Shown here: piece by piece, positions 52,146 through 61,880 of the stretch | Layout of the letters: each line of letters opens with the position of its first letter | Position numbering within the stretch: the first letter of the stretch is position 1 | Source of the DNA: Ectopseudomonas khazarica | Lineage (GTDB): Bacteria; Pseudomonadota; Gammaproteobacteria; Pseudomonadales; Pseudomonadaceae | Assembly (NCBI RefSeq): GCF_004521985.1 | Contig: NZ_SBHZ01000004.1 | Location: 186,001-250,000 of the forward strand | Length of the DNA: 64,000 nt | Direction: 5' to 3' | Notes under the pieces: generated by a model | Database searches by the model: none | What the model saw: only the letters and a program-made list of their open reading frames with translations | Told to the model about the DNA's origin: nothing | Position numbers and translations under genes: made by a program

Positions 52146-52852
52146 ACCTCCTGCTGCTGGAAGACGCCGACTTCGTCGGCGTCGATCGTGTTCGCCTCAG
52201 TGGCCGGCGCCTCAAGCACCTGCACGAGGTACATCGTGCCGAAGCGGGTGACTGCCTGCGCGTCGGCCGTCTCGGCGGCCTGATGGGCGAAGGTCAGCTG
52301 CTCAGCCTGGATGCCGAACAGGCCGAGCTGCAGGTCTGTCTCGACCAGCCGCCACCGGCCAAGCTCCCCCTGACCCTGGTCCTCGCCCTGCCCCGCCCGA
52401 AGATGCTCAAGCGCGTGCTGCAGACCGTCAGCGCCATGGGCGTGCCGCGCCTGGTGCTGGTCAACAGCTACCGGGTGGAGAAGAGCTTCTGGCAGACGCC
52501 GTTCCTGCAGCCCGACGCACTGCGCGAACAACTGATCCTCGGCCTGGAGCAGGCGCGCGACACCGTGCTGCCCGATGTCAGCATCGAGAAGCGCTTCAAG
52601 CCCTTCGTCGAGGATCGCCTGCCGGCACTGGCCGCCAGTACACTCGGCCTGGTCGGGCACCCCGGCGACTATCCGGCCTGCCCGCGCGCGGTCGACGGCC
52701 CGGTGACCCTGGCCATCGGCCCCGAAGGTGGCTGGATTCCCTACGAGGTCGATCTGCTGCAACAGGCCGCCGGCCTGCAGCCGGTGCAGCTGGGTGAGCG
52801 CATTCTGCGGGTGGAAACCGCCGTGCCGGTGTTGCTGGCCAGGCTGTTCTGA
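52142..52852 (+). CDS. rsmE: 16S rRNA m3U1498 methyltransferase
   Basis: RsmE (236 residues) methylates N3 of U1498 in 16S rRNA. It has an N-terminal PUA-like domain ([19 protein letters not shown]) and a SPOUT methyltransferase domain with the knot motifs [15 protein letters not shown] and [19 protein letters not shown]. The start is GTG at 52142 overlapping the tatC stop; the sequence from there matches the P. aeruginosa protein. A longer frame through tatC is unsupported. Confidence 0.95.
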   Translation: MNLLLLEDADFVGVDRVRLSGRRLKHLHEVHRAEAGDCLRVGRLGGLMGEGQLLSLDAEQAELQVCLDQPPPAKLPLTLVLALPRPKMLKRVLQTVSAMGVPRLVLVNSYRVEKSFWQTPFLQPDALREQLILGLEQARDTVLPDVSIEKRFKPFVEDRLPALAASTLGLVGHPGDYPACPRAVDGPVTLAIGPEGGWIPYEVDLLQQAAGLQPVQLGERILRVETAVPVLLARLF

Positions 52853-52901
52853 GGCCTCGAGCGCTGGACAGCGCTACAGGCTGCCTACCCTGCAAACGGC
52901 T

Positions 52902-53489
52902 CTAGGCGGGAGAGCGGCCTACCTGCAACCCCTCGACGAACAGCCCGGTGACTGCGCGAGCCGTGACCGACACATCCTCGACCGGGCACTGCCCGTTGAG
53001 CAGCAACTGACTGAGCCCATGCACCAGACTCCACGCCGCCAGGCTGGCCGTCTCTACCGACTCGTCCGGGCGCAGCGCTCGCACGCTGGCTTCGAGCTGG
53101 GCAAACAGCTGCCGGGCAACCTGTTGCAGCTCGGGATAAGCCGCCCTGTCGAGCTGCGGCCCGAACATCAGGGCGAAATGTCCGGGAAACTCCAGCGCAT
53201 AGGCAACGTAGCACTCGCCGCGCCGACCCAGATCGGCCACCGGCAGCGCCTCGATACGCCGGACCAGAACCTCGAACCCCTGCAGCGCCAGCGCCGCCAA
53301 CAAGGCATCACGGTCGGCAAAATGACGGTAGGGCGCGTTATGCGAAACCCCGGCGCGTCGTGCGACTTCACGCAGGCTGATCGCCGCCACACCCACCTCG
53401 GCGAGTAGCGCGGACGCAGCATCGAGCAGCGCTTTGCGCAAATCGCCATGGTGATAGGCACGAATGCCCTCTTCACGCAGTGTTGACAC
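52902..53489 (-). CDS. TetR-family transcriptional regulator
   Basis: A 195-residue regulator with a TetR-type HTH near the N-terminus (YHHGDLRKALLDAASALLAEVG, then SLREVARRAGVSHNAPYRHF). A helical C-terminal domain of the TetR_C 'WHG' type has FALMFGPQLDR and SLVHGLSQLLLNG. Start choice: ATG 53534 and ATG 53498 are open, but the second abuts its AAGGAG. GTG 53489 has AAGGAG at nine bases and begins VSTLREEGIRAYHHGD, so it is preferred. It diverges from a DoxX-like gene, its likely target. Repeats of TGTTGACA lie at its start. Confidence 0.8.
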   Translation of the reverse strand: MSTLREEGIRAYHHGDLRKALLDAASALLAEVGVAAISLREVARRAGVSHNAPYRHFADRDALLAALALQGFEVLVRRIEALPVADLGRRGECYVAYALEFPGHFALMFGPQLDRAAYPELQQVARQLFAQLEASVRALRPDESVETASLAAWSLVHGLSQLLLNGQCPVEDVSVTARAVTGLFVEGLQVGRSPA

Positions 53490-53517
53490 CAGCAACATCT
53501 CCTTCAGAATGTTGACA
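53481..53517. promoter_or_regulatory. Possible TetR operator region
   Basis: TGTTGACA occurs twice (53481-53488 and 53510-53517), 29 bases apart, with a TGTTG-N7-CAACA inverted repeat (53481-53497). The copies bracket the regulator's start, so autoregulation is possible. Confidence 0.35.
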
Positions 53518-53578
53518 TCGCCTACATATTGCATCCAGCCAGTCCCCAGTGCCAGCCAGACAACCCGGAGATGCCCTC

Positions 53579-54076
53579 ATGCTATTTGTCGCCCTGCTCA
53601 TGCTCCTCACCCTCATTGCCGCACTCCCGCAGCGTCTGGGTCTGCCGTTGTTGCCGTCATGGCGGGCACGCATGCGCCTGGCACTGAGCCTGGCTCTGTT
53701 GCTGATCGGTGTGGACCACTGGCTGACACCCGCTCGCTACCTGGCGATGATGCCGCCCTACCTGCCGCTGCACGAGCCCCTGGTGCTGTTCACCGGCGCC
53801 TGCGAGATCGCCGGCGCCATCGGCCTGATGTGGCCACGGACACGCCGACTCGCCGGCATCATGCTGGCCGTCTACTTCGTCTGCGTGTTTCCGGCCAACC
53901 TGCACAACGCCCTGCATGGCCTCGATGCGCAGGGCTTGCCGAGTGCGCGCTGGTACTACTGGGCACGCCTGCCATTCCAGCCGCTGATCATCCTGTGGAC
54001 ACTCTATGCAACGGGTGTCCTGAAAGGGCGCGCAGCCCTCACAGATCCAGGAGAAAGGTCACCGGCCCATCGTTGA
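53579..54076 (+). CDS. DoxX-like four-helix membrane protein
   Basis: A 165-residue inner-membrane protein with about four to five hydrophobic segments. Features include [49 protein letters not shown] and [11 protein letters not shown], which recall DoxX/DUF417-like families. CGGAG lies eight bases before ATG 53579; an in-frame GTG 10 codons upstream is less likely. Function is unknown; DoxX relatives are tied to redox or quinone chemistry. The 3' end overlaps the convergent dtd by 38 bases. Confidence 0.75.
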   Translation: MLFVALLMLLTLIAALPQRLGLPLLPSWRARMRLALSLALLLIGVDHWLTPARYLAMMPPYLPLHEPLVLFTGACEIAGAIGLMWPRTRRLAGIMLAVYFVCVFPANLHNALHGLDAQGLPSARWYYWARLPFQPLIILWTLYATGVLKGRAALTDPGERSPAHR

Positions 54077-54476
54077 CCAGATGCACCTGCATGTTGGCGC
54101 CGAAGCGCCCGGTGGCGACCAGCCCATGCTCGCTGCGGGCGCGCTCGACCAGCATGTCGAACAGGGCAGCCCCCTGCGAAGGTGGTGCGGCGCTGGAGAA
54201 GCTGGGACGCATGCCGCTCCTGGTATCGGCCGCCAGGGTGAACTGCGAGACCAGCAGCAGGCCACCGCCGATATCCTTCAGCGAGAGATTCATCTTGCCG
54301 GCCTCGTCGCTGAAGACGCGGTAGCCCAGCAGCTTGTGCAAGGCGCGGCCGACGCTGGCCTGGTCATCGTGCGGTTCGATGCCGACCAGTGCCAGCAGGC
54401 CCTGGTCGATGCTGCCCACCACCTCACCTTCGACCTCTACCCGCGCCGCGCTGACGCGCTGGATCAGCAGCTTCAT
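54039..54476 (-). CDS. dtd: D-aminoacyl-tRNA deacylase
   Basis: Dtd (145 residues) hydrolyses D-amino acids, and mischarged glycine, from tRNA. Family motifs: [11 protein letters not shown] in the middle (the SQxTL motif) and [13 protein letters not shown] at the C-terminus (the NxGPVT motif carrying the cross-subunit cis-Pro loop). GGAGG four bases before the ATG lies inside the end of pip, with which it overlaps by four bases, so the two are translationally coupled. Confidence 0.96.
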   Translation of the reverse strand: MKLLIQRVSAARVEVEGEVVGSIDQGLLALVGIEPHDDQASVGRALHKLLGYRVFSDEAGKMNLSLKDIGGGLLLVSQFTLAADTRSGMRPSFSSAAPPSQGAALFDMLVERARSEHGLVATGRFGANMQVHLVNDGPVTFLLDL

Positions 54477-55444
54477 GCATCCTCCGGGGGCAGGTCGAGC
54501 AGGCGCCGGGCCATCTCCTCGGCAGCACGCACCAGCGCATCGGTGATGCCCGGCTCGGCTGCCGAGTGGCCGGCATCACGGATGATCTGCAACTCACTGT
54601 TGGGCCAGGCCTGGTGCAGCGCCCAGGCGTTGTCCAGGGGACAGATCGCGTCGTAGCGGCCATGCACGATGATGCCCGGCAGGTGGGCGATCCTGGGCAT
54701 GTCGCGGAGCAGCTGATCGGGCTCGAGAAAGGCGTCGTTGACGAAGTAGTGACACTCGATACGGGCGATGGACAACGCGCGATGCGCCTCGCTGAAGCGG
54801 TCGACCACCTGCGGGTTGGGACGCAACGTGGCGGTGCGCCCTTCCCAGGTCGACCAGGCCTTGGCCGCGTGCATCTGGGCGATCTGGTCGCTCCCCGTCA
54901 GCCGCTTGTAGAAGGCGCCCATCAGATCGCCGCGCTCCTGCGGCGGAATCGGCGCAATGTAGTCTTCCCAGTAATCGGGGAACAGGCGGCTGGCACCTTC
55001 CTGGTAGAACCAGTGAAACTCCTGTGGGCGACAGAGGAAGATGCCGCGCAGGATCAGGCCATGCACGCGCTGCGGATGTGCCTGGGCGTAGGCCAGCGCC
55101 AGGCTCGAACCCCAGGAGCCGCCGAACAGCACGAACTTGTCGACGCCCAGGTGTTCGCGGATGCGCTCGATATCGGCGACCAGCGCTTGGGTGGTGTTGT
55201 TCTCCAGGCTCGCGTAGGGCGTGGAGCGCCCGCAGCCGCGCTGGTCGAAGGTGACGATGCGGTACAGGTTCGGATCGAAATAGCGCCGGCTGGCGGCATC
55301 GCAGCCGGCGCCCGGGCCGCCATGGATGAACAGTACCGGCAACCCGTCCGCCGAGCCGCTCTCGTCGACATACAGCACGTGCGGTGGCTCGACCGCCAGC
55401 TCGTGGCGGGCGTAGGGTTTGATCTCCGGGTACAAAGTCTGCAT
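54473..55444 (-). CDS. pip: Proline iminopeptidase
   Basis: A 323-residue alpha/beta hydrolase that releases N-terminal proline from peptides (family S33). Motifs: oxyanion HGGPGAGCD, nucleophile Ser in [10 protein letters not shown], Asp in GRYDAICP and His in [19 protein letters not shown] is also typical. ATG 55444 ([11 protein letters not shown]) has AAGGAG seven bases upstream; the frame is open 26 codons more. It forms a pip-dtd unit. Confidence 0.95.
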   Translation of the reverse strand: MQTLYPEIKPYARHELAVEPPHVLYVDESGSADGLPVLFIHGGPGAGCDAASRRYFDPNLYRIVTFDQRGCGRSTPYASLENNTTQALVADIERIREHLGVDKFVLFGGSWGSSLALAYAQAHPQRVHGLILRGIFLCRPQEFHWFYQEGASRLFPDYWEDYIAPIPPQERGDLMGAFYKRLTGSDQIAQMHAAKAWSTWEGRTATLRPNPQVVDRFSEAHRALSIARIECHYFVNDAFLEPDQLLRDMPRIAHLPGIIVHGRYDAICPLDNAWALHQAWPNSELQIIRDAGHSAAEPGITDALVRAAEEMARRLLDLPPEDA

Positions 55445-55630
55445 CGTTGGGCTCCTTGGAATCCGCTTGCGAATGGCGCACCTGGGGCGGACGCTCGCGA
55501 AAACCACCTGGGTGATTTTCAACGCCGCCTGGGCGCCGCGCAGCAGATCGTGAACAGGCTCTAGGCTGGCGGGCTGCGACTACCGTATCGCACTCTGCCC
55601 GGCATCATAACCATGAAAAGGGAGTTCAGC

Positions 55631-56068
55631 ATGTCAGCACGTTTTCTGCTCGTACCGTTGTTGCTGTTTGCCGCACTGATGCTGGGTGCCTGCGGCGCCA
55701 AGGACGACCCGCAGGCGGCGCTGGAAGCCGCCGTGCAGGCGCTGCAGGACAACATCGAAGGCAAGCGCAGCAACGCGGTTCTGGAACAGCTGCATGCCGA
55801 TTTCAAGGCCCGCCAGGAGTTCGACCGCGACTGGGCCAGGCGCACCATGGCCCTGCTGTTCCTGCGCCACAAGAACGTCAAGGTGATCGCCCTCGGCGAA
55901 ACCAGCTGGATCGACCCGGCGATCCCCAGCAAGGGCTACAGCGAGGCGCAGGTCGGCGTGAGTGGCGCCGAAGGCCTGATCCCCGACGCCGCACGGCACT
56001 ACTCGGTGAAACTGGAGTGGTGGCGCGAAGGCGACGAGTGGAAGCTGGCCCGCCTGGACTGGGAGTGA
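55631..56068 (+). CDS. Small lipoprotein of unknown function
   Basis: A 145-residue protein with a signal peptide ending in the lipobox LGAC, followed by DDPQAALEAAVQALQDNIEGK, a helical stretch, and a C-terminal alpha/beta part ending in EWWREGDEWKLARLDWE. The tail resembles NTF2-like lumazine-type folds, but I do not recognise the family. AGGGAG six bases before ATG 55631 supports the start; an ATG six codons upstream has no ribosome site. It stands alone, convergent with blc. Confidence 0.75.
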   Translation: MSARFLLVPLLLFAALMLGACGAKDDPQAALEAAVQALQDNIEGKRSNAVLEQLHADFKARQEFDRDWARRTMALLFLRHKNVKVIALGETSWIDPAIPSKGYSEAQVGVSGAEGLIPDAARHYSVKLEWWREGDEWKLARLDWE

Positions 56069-56105
56069 GGCACGCCCCGCACGCATCGGGGCACGCCACG
56101 GGTCA

Positions 56106-56648
56106 TCAATCGGTCTTGCGCCAGATCAGCTCGCCGGTGGTGTAGCCCTGCTCGCGGGCGACCGAAAGCAGCTTGTCACGCGTTTCCTGATCGACCTCGG
56201 GGGTACGTGAGAGCAGCCACAGGTACTTGTGCTGCGGATGCCCGACCAACGCCACGCGGTAGTCCTCGTCGTGGTACAGCACCCAGTACTCGCCCTTGAT
56301 CGGCAGCAGCTTGCTGGTCCAGTTGTCGAAGCTGACCCAGAGCTTATCGGTGCGCCCTTCGACCTGGGGTTCGGCGATGCCCCTGGCTTCAATCCACTCG
56401 CCGTCGTCATCGCGACAGCGATTGGTCACGTCGATACGCCCGTCGTCGCGCAAGCCATAGTGGGCTTCGGACTGCACGCAGTTGCGCTGGAAGAACATCG
56501 GCAGACGAGCCAGCTCGTACCAGGTGCCCTGGTAGCGCTGCAAATCGACCTGGACAGTTTCCGGCTCCGGCTTGGGGATGTTGCCAGTGCCGGAGTTGGC
56601 ACAACCGACGAGGGCGAGAAGGGCACTGGCGAGTAGGATCGAACGCAT
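56106..56648 (-). CDS. blc: Bacterial lipocalin (outer-membrane lipoprotein)
   Basis: A 180-residue Blc-type lipocalin. The lipobox is LVGC. The lipocalin signature YQGTWYELARLP lies near residue 40, followed by NRCRDDDGEWIEARGIAEP and YWVLYHDEDYRVALVGHPQHKYLWLLSR, the conserved bacterial lipocalin strands. It probably binds lysophospholipids or fatty acids at the outer membrane. AGGAG precedes the ATG. It lies 12 bases after a small lipoprotein gene on the same strand. Confidence 0.93.
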   Translation of the reverse strand: MRSILLASALLALVGCANSGTGNIPKPEPETVQVDLQRYQGTWYELARLPMFFQRNCVQSEAHYGLRDDGRIDVTNRCRDDDGEWIEARGIAEPQVEGRTDKLWVSFDNWTSKLLPIKGEYWVLYHDEDYRVALVGHPQHKYLWLLSRTPEVDQETRDKLLSVAREQGYTTGELIWRKTD

Positions 56649-56660
56649 GGAGGCTCCTGT

Positions 56661-56912
56661 CTATTTGAGTCCCTTGCCGGAGAACAGCATGACCTTGTCC
56701 CCGGCGTACTGGACGCTGATATAGGCCTTGTCGTCGCCCCAGGTGCAACTGGTCATGCCCAGCGCGCCGGCGCACTCGCCCGGTGCTCCGAGCAGGCTCT
56801 CGACCTCGGCCTTGCTCATGCCAGCCTCGAGTTTGGAATAGTTGTCCTGGTTGACCTTGCTACAGGCCGCCAACAGGCCGCAGGCGACCAGGGCGAGGAA
56901 ACGCATCTTCAT
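56661..56912 (-). CDS. Small BamE/OmlA-like lipoprotein
   Basis: An 83-residue lipoprotein with lipobox LAAC. The mature part has KLEAGMSKAEVESLLGAPGEC, the motif of SmpA/OmlA (BamE-like) and DUF3862 domains, and a cysteine pair (GEC and TSC) that could form a disulfide. It is too short and divergent to be BamE itself. AGGAG lies 10 bases before the first ATG. It sits upstream of blc, probably in one operon. Confidence 0.75.
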   Translation of the reverse strand: MKMRFLALVACGLLAACSKVNQDNYSKLEAGMSKAEVESLLGAPGECAGALGMTSCTWGDDKAYISVQYAGDKVMLFSGKGLK

Positions 56913-56983
56913 GGGGGTGACACTCCTGATGGGAAGATGCCAGCAAGCTTGGCATAGCCGGCGACGACTTGCCCGCTTGGAGT

Positions 56984-57598
56984 TCAGAAACGCGAGCCAG
57001 GTTCCCGCAGAAAGGCCTCTTCTTCGGCCGTGGAGACACGCCCGAGAATGGCATTGCGATGGGGAAAGCGAGCGAAGCGGGCAATCACCTGCTGGTGACG
57101 CTCGGCGAAGTCGAGGAAGCTGGCGAACTGCGCCCGGTCGTCCGCCGAGGCCTCGTCCAGCAGGCCACGGAACAGCTCGACGGCACGCTCCTGCAACGGC
57201 AGGTCCTCGGCATGCTCGAAGATCAGGTAGGCGAAGACCCGCTGGATCGGCGTCAACGCCTGGTCCAGACCGCGCGCCAGGCCGTCCTGCAACAGAGGAC
57301 GCGCCAGGGGATCGCCGGCGAAGGCACGCGGCGTGTCGCGGAAGATCATGCGTGGCAGCTGGTCGAGCAGGATCAGCTGGGCCAGCCAGCCCTGCGGGTC
57401 GCTGCTCCAGCCCGGCAGTTCACCGGCCAGGGCCTGCTCGACCTGAGCAGCGAAACGCTGCTCGGCTTCGCGGTCCTGACTCTCGCGCTTGCCGAACCAC
57501 AGGCCGTGGCGCGCCGCCGACACGGCACGGGCGCTGGCGGACGAACCGAGTTCGTCCGCAGCGAACCACCAGTCGAGCAGCGGCTGCCAGGGCTGCAC
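56984..57598 (-). CDS. DUF924 family protein
   Basis: A 204-residue cytosolic, mostly helical protein of the DUF924 family, with a TPR-like fold: LDWWFAADELGSS, LAQLILLDQLPRMIFRDTPRAFA and YLIFEHAEDLPLQERAV are the conserved segments. Biochemical role unknown. The start is GTG 57598, immediately after the fbp stop, with GGGG upstream, so it is likely coupled to fbp. Confidence 0.85.
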   Translation of the reverse strand: MQPWQPLLDWWFAADELGSSASARAVSAARHGLWFGKRESQDREAEQRFAAQVEQALAGELPGWSSDPQGWLAQLILLDQLPRMIFRDTPRAFAGDPLARPLLQDGLARGLDQALTPIQRVFAYLIFEHAEDLPLQERAVELFRGLLDEASADDRAQFASFLDFAERHQQVIARFARFPHRNAILGRVSTAEEEAFLREPGSRF

Positions 57599-57601
57599 CG
57601 A

Positions 57602-58609
57602 TCAGCCCCGGTGGTAGGCGGTGATGCGCAGCACTTCTTCCTTGGAACCGAGGAAGACCGCGACACGCTGGTGCAGGGACTCCGGCTCGATCTCGAGGAT
57701 GCGCTGCTGACCGTTGGTGGCGGCACCACCGGCCTGCTCGATGATCATCGACATCGGGTTGGCCTCGTACATCAGGCGCAGCTTGCCCGGCTTTTCCGGC
57801 TCGCGGGCATCGCGCGGGTACATGAACACGCCGCCGCGGGTGAGGATGCGATGCACGTCGGCCACCATCGAGGCGATCCAGCGCATGTTGTAGTTGCGCC
57901 CCAGCGGGCCGGTCTCGCCAGCCAGCAGTTCGCCGACGTAGCGCTGCACCGGCGCTTCCCAGTGGCGCTGGTTGGACATGTTGATGGCGAATTCCTTGGT
58001 CGACTCCGGCACCTTGATGTCGTCGTGGGTGAGCACGAAGCTGCCCAGTTCGCGATCCAGGGTGAAGCCTTTCACGCCGTCGCCGAGGGTCAGCATCAGC
58101 ATGGTCTGCGGGCCGTAGATCGCATAACCGGCGGCGACCTGCTGGGTGCCGGGCTGGAGGAAGGCCTCTTCGCCCAGGTCACCGGTTTCGCCCTGGCGGT
58201 CCGGGCAGCGCAGCACGGAGAAGATGGTGCCGACCGAGACGTTGACGTCGATGTTGCTGGAGCCGTCCAGCGGGTCGAACACCAGCAGGTAGGCGCCTTT
58301 CGGGTACTTGCCCGGAATCTGGTAGGCGTTGTCCATTTCCTCGGAGGCCATGCCGGCCAGGTGACCGCCCCACTCGTTGGCCTCGAGCAGGATCTCGTTG
58401 GAGATCACGTCGAGCTTCTTCTGCACCTCGCCCTGCACGTTCTCCGAACCCAGACTGCCGAGCACACCGCCGAGGGCGCCCTTGGATACCTGGTGGCTGA
58501 TTTCCTTGCAGGCCCGGGCCACGACCTCGATGAGAAAACGCAGGTCGGCCGGGGTGTTGTGGCTGCGAGTCTGTTCGATCAGGTAGCGGCTGAGGGTGAC
58601 GCGGGACAT
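57602..58609 (-). CDS. fbp: Fructose-1,6-bisphosphatase, class I
   Basis: Fbp (335 residues) catalyses the irreversible step of gluconeogenesis. The class I signature [20 protein letters not shown] carries the metal ligands Asp and Asp-Gly. [17 protein letters not shown] upstream supplies further acidic ligands, and [12 protein letters not shown] and [23 protein letters not shown] form the sugar-phosphate site. GGAG precedes ATG 58609. Pseudomonas lacks phosphofructokinase and relies on this enzyme for hexose synthesis. Confidence 0.97.
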   Translation of the reverse strand: MSRVTLSRYLIEQTRSHNTPADLRFLIEVVARACKEISHQVSKGALGGVLGSLGSENVQGEVQKKLDVISNEILLEANEWGGHLAGMASEEMDNAYQIPGKYPKGAYLLVFDPLDGSSNIDVNVSVGTIFSVLRCPDRQGETGDLGEEAFLQPGTQQVAAGYAIYGPQTMLMLTLGDGVKGFTLDRELGSFVLTHDDIKVPESTKEFAINMSNQRHWEAPVQRYVGELLAGETGPLGRNYNMRWIASMVADVHRILTRGGVFMYPRDAREPEKPGKLRLMYEANPMSMIIEQAGGAATNGQQRILEIEPESLHQRVAVFLGSKEEVLRITAYHRG

Positions 58610-58671
58610 GGACGACTCCGGAAAGGAAAAAAATCGCGCGCAGTTTAACCCGAGTCGCCGCGTAATGCTGC

Positions 58672-60345
58672 CTAGCGGGATGGATGGCTGACTCGGGCAC
58701 TCTCATCCAGGCTGCAGACACGGTTACGCCCCGTGCGTTTGGCCTGGTAGAGCGCCGCATCGGCGGCGTGCAGCAGCTCGTCGAGCGCCTGCCCCTGCTG
58801 GGGCCAGTACGCCAGGCCGGCGGACAGGGTCACGCGCTGGTCGCCACCGCGTGTGGCGATCTCGCGCGCCGCCAGCTGCGAGCAGATACTCTGCAGACGC
58901 GCGCTCGCCTCGTCGGGGTCGGCGCCGGGCAGGATCAGCAGGAACTCCTCGCCACCGATGCGGAACACCGCGTCGGTACTGCGCAGGTTGTCCAGCAGGT
59001 GCTGGGCGACGGCCTTGAGCACATCGTCACCGACCAGGTGTCCGCACTCGTCGTTGAGGCGCTTGAAGTGATCGAGATCGATCAGGGCCACCGCCAGCGG
59101 CAGGTTCTCGCGCTGGACCCTGGCCAGCTCGCGCGCGAAGAATTCGTCCAGGTAGCGGCGGTTGTACAGCCCGGTGAGCGGGTCGCAGAGCGCCTGCTCG
59201 CGCAGTTGCTCATGCAGACTGGAGATGGTGCGCAGACGCTCTTCGCTCAACGCCAGTGCCTCGGCCAGCTTCAGCTCGCTCAGGTGACGCTGGGTGACGT
59301 CGCGCACGTAGATCATGTGGCCGAGCAGTGCCGGACCATGGCGGGTGGCACGCTCGATGGCACGCAGACGCACCTCGTAGTAGCGCGCCGCGCTGGTCAG
59401 GGTCAGCGGCCGGTCGTGTTCACCGGCGTGCTCGAGCAGCAGCGCCTGCAGGTCCGCACCGAACACCGGCCATTGCTTCAGCTCACGCCCCTGCCAGCCC
59501 TGCTGCAGCCCCGCCAGCTTCAGCGCCGCCGGGTTGGCCTCGATCACCCGCCGGCTGGGGTCGACCACCAGCACCGGATCGAGCAGGGCTTCGAGCAGCA
59601 GATGCCTGGCCACCGGCAACAGGTCGAACAGACGCACGCCCACGATCAGCCATGAGAAGGCGACGAGGGTGAAGGCGAAGCTGAACGGCGTCGGGTCGAA
59701 GCCGAACAGTGTCCAGCCGAACCCCACGTAGCCGACGTTGGCCACCCAGGGTACCGCCGTGACCAGCACGAAGGCCAGATAATGGCGGCGGTGCAGCCCC
59801 TGGCTGAGCGCCGCCGCGCGCGTCACCACGCCCATGCAGAAGGCCATGAACAGGTAGACGTACACCGCGGCGGCGTAGAACAGCGGGCCATGCTCGTAAC
59901 GCACGGGGGCACCCAGGCTGTCATCGATCGGCGCACTGCCCGCGCCATAGAACAGGCCATGCCAGGGGTTGCTCAGCGCCAGGCCCCAGACCAGCAGTGG
60001 CACCACGCTGAGACCGAGAATGCCCTTGCGCGGCAGCGGTTCACGCATGCTGTTGACGTACTGCCAGAGGAACACCGCCCAGAAGGTCGGCGTGGCAACG
60101 ATGCCCGGCCAGGCCATGCTGGCCCAGAACATCTTGCAGTCGGCACCGAGAAAGCTCATTTCCAGTGCCGCGGCCCCCATCCACCAGAGGCTCGCCAGGT
60201 GCAGCAGGATGAAGCTGTCGCGTCCGGGAAAGTCGCGCTGACGCGTGACCCAGTGCGCCAGCATCACGACCCCGAAGCACACCAGCAGGGTCAGCAACAC
60301 CGGCGACGACAGGCTCCAGCCGGAAGCCACGCACGCCTGAATCAC
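58672..60345 (-). CDS. 7TM-PAS-GGDEF diguanylate cyclase
   Basis: A 557-residue membrane sensor. Seven hydrophobic segments in residues about 10-235 fit the histidine-kinase-type 7TM sensory domain. A PAS domain follows (about 250-370), then a coiled-coil linker and a GGDEF domain with the active-site motif GGEEF. RSTD five residues before it fits the RxxD inhibitory I-site, so it should make c-di-GMP under product control. The start is GTG with AAGGAGG five bases upstream, a strong site. A near-consensus sigma-54 promoter lies about 134 bases above. Confidence 0.92.
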   Translation of the reverse strand: MIQACVASGWSLSSPVLLTLLVCFGVVMLAHWVTRQRDFPGRDSFILLHLASLWWMGAAALEMSFLGADCKMFWASMAWPGIVATPTFWAVFLWQYVNSMREPLPRKGILGLSVVPLLVWGLALSNPWHGLFYGAGSAPIDDSLGAPVRYEHGPLFYAAAVYVYLFMAFCMGVVTRAAALSQGLHRRHYLAFVLVTAVPWVANVGYVGFGWTLFGFDPTPFSFAFTLVAFSWLIVGVRLFDLLPVARHLLLEALLDPVLVVDPSRRVIEANPAALKLAGLQQGWQGRELKQWPVFGADLQALLLEHAGEHDRPLTLTSAARYYEVRLRAIERATRHGPALLGHMIYVRDVTQRHLSELKLAEALALSEERLRTISSLHEQLREQALCDPLTGLYNRRYLDEFFARELARVQRENLPLAVALIDLDHFKRLNDECGHLVGDDVLKAVAQHLLDNLRSTDAVFRIGGEEFLLILPGADPDEASARLQSICSQLAAREIATRGGDQRVTLSAGLAYWPQQGQALDELLHAADAALYQAKRTGRNRVCSLDESARVSHPSR

Positions 60346-60489
60346 CTGTCCCTCCTTGCATGCGGGGGACAGGCAAACGGGTCGAACACGGCGGCACCGA
60401 CACAGAACGAACGGGCAATGACGCGAATCGAAATACGCAAGGGCCTTCCTGACCTCAAATGCTGGATTGGCGCAAGGCAGCTAAGATAC

Positions 60490-60505
60490 TGCAAAAGCCC
60501 TGCCA
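60490..60505 (-). promoter_or_regulatory. Sigma-54-like promoter of the GGDEF gene
   Basis: On the minus strand TGGCAGGGCTTTTGCA differs from the RpoN consensus at one position and keeps GG-N10-GC. The start would be near 60479. No activator gene lies nearby, so use is unproven. Confidence 0.5.
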
Positions 60506-60536
60506 CAGCAGCGCTTTGTTCGCCCTCCGCAGCCTG

Positions 60537-61880
60537 TCAGGCCCTCGGCTGGCCGCGCAACAGGCTCGCCGCCATCGCAGCGAGCAACCCAACTCCCAGT
60601 AGCAGTACAGCCCAGAGTCCCCAACGCTGCCAGTCGGATCGCGATTCGACCTGGCCCGTGGCAGCGGCGAGCAGCGGTTCAGCCAGCTCCGCCCGACCGA
60701 GGCTGCTCAGGCGCTCTGCCTGGTAACCGGGGATCAGGGTGTGCAACGGCAGCGCCGCCGACTGCGCATGCGCATTGCCCAGTGCGAGCACGTAGGGCGG
60801 CTCGCCACGAGCCAGAAACACCAGCCGCGAGGCACGCAGCGCCACCTGGATGGCCACGCTGTCCTGGCCAAGGCCGCCGCCACGCGGGTCCAGCTGCATG
60901 CGCAGCTGGCGCAGCGGCCAGCCCGGCAGGCTCAGCTCATCGTTGAGCACCTCGCGCCCGCCCTCGGGGAGGCGATAGAGCACGGCATTGGCCAGCGGCT
61001 GCCAGCCTCCCTGGTCGCCGGTGCGTGATTCGAAGCGCACGGGGGCCAGCGTGTTGTCCTGCTCCAGGGCGACGCGCAGGCGCTGCAACGGCAACGTCAG
61101 TGGCAGCTGCCACTGGAAGCGCCCATCGCCGCTCGCGCGGGCCGCCAGGGGCTCGGACCACACCAGCGGCGCCGGCTGCTGGTCCTGGCGGCGGCTGCGC
61201 AGCGTCACGCTCTGCAGTTGCGGGGCCGGCAGCGGGCTCTGCCAGAGCAGGCGCAGGTAGCGGGCACGCTGCCCTGGCAACTCGACCTGGCGCTGTTCGA
61301 TACGCTCGTCGGCAAAGCTCAGGCGGGCCAGTTGTCCGTCGCCCCAGCGGCGCCAGTGCTGCAGGTCGTCACTGGCTTCGATGCTGAAGCGCTGGAACCC
61401 CTCCTCGGCACCGCTCCAGTCCAGGGTCAGGCGCACCAGCGGCGCCTCGATGGCACTGGCATCGAGCAACCAGCCGCGCAGTTGCAGCCCGGCGTCGGCC
61501 GGGGCGGCATCGCTCAGTTCGATCAGGGTGCCGCTGGTGTTGCGCTCGACGCGCAACGCCGGCACATCCTGCGTATCGGCGGGACCACGCAGCGGGAACC
61601 AGCGCACGCCATGTTCCTGCTCCTGGTCCACCCGTTCGCTGCTGGCGGGAATCAGCGCATAGGCCTGCGCCTGGCCACTGGCATCGAACACCCGCAGATC
61701 ACGCAGGTCAGCATGGCTGGCGGCAAGGTGCGCGGCGAAGGGCAGCTCCAGGCGATACCAGGGGCCCGCGCCTGACAGCTGCAGGCCGGCGGTTTCATGA
61801 AAGTCGCGCAGCTGCTCTCCAGCCTGCGCGACAGCCGCCATGGACAGGGCCAGCAGCAGGCCCGTAGCGGTCATCTTCAT
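60537..61880 (-). CDS. DUF3999 domain membrane-anchored protein
   Basis: A 447-residue protein with a signal peptide (ending AQAGE), a large periplasmic beta-rich region (about 20-405) of the DUF3999 family containing discoidin-like strands such as ERVDQEQEHGVRWFPL, and one C-terminal membrane helix (WGLWAVLLLGVGLLAAMAASLL). Function unknown. ATG 61880 has AGGAG eight bases upstream and overlaps the stop of the DUF2339 gene by four bases. The frame continues far upstream out of phase with DUF2339 and is not used. Confidence 0.88.
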   Translation of the reverse strand: MKMTATGLLLALSMAAVAQAGEQLRDFHETAGLQLSGAGPWYRLELPFAAHLAASHADLRDLRVFDASGQAQAYALIPASSERVDQEQEHGVRWFPLRGPADTQDVPALRVERNTSGTLIELSDAAPADAGLQLRGWLLDASAIEAPLVRLTLDWSGAEEGFQRFSIEASDDLQHWRRWGDGQLARLSFADERIEQRQVELPGQRARYLRLLWQSPLPAPQLQSVTLRSRRQDQQPAPLVWSEPLAARASGDGRFQWQLPLTLPLQRLRVALEQDNTLAPVRFESRTGDQGGWQPLANAVLYRLPEGGREVLNDELSLPGWPLRQLRMQLDPRGGGLGQDSVAIQVALRASRLVFLARGEPPYVLALGNAHAQSAALPLHTLIPGYQAERLSSLGRAELAEPLLAAATGQVESRSDWQRWGLWAVLLLGVGLLAAMAASLLRGQPRA

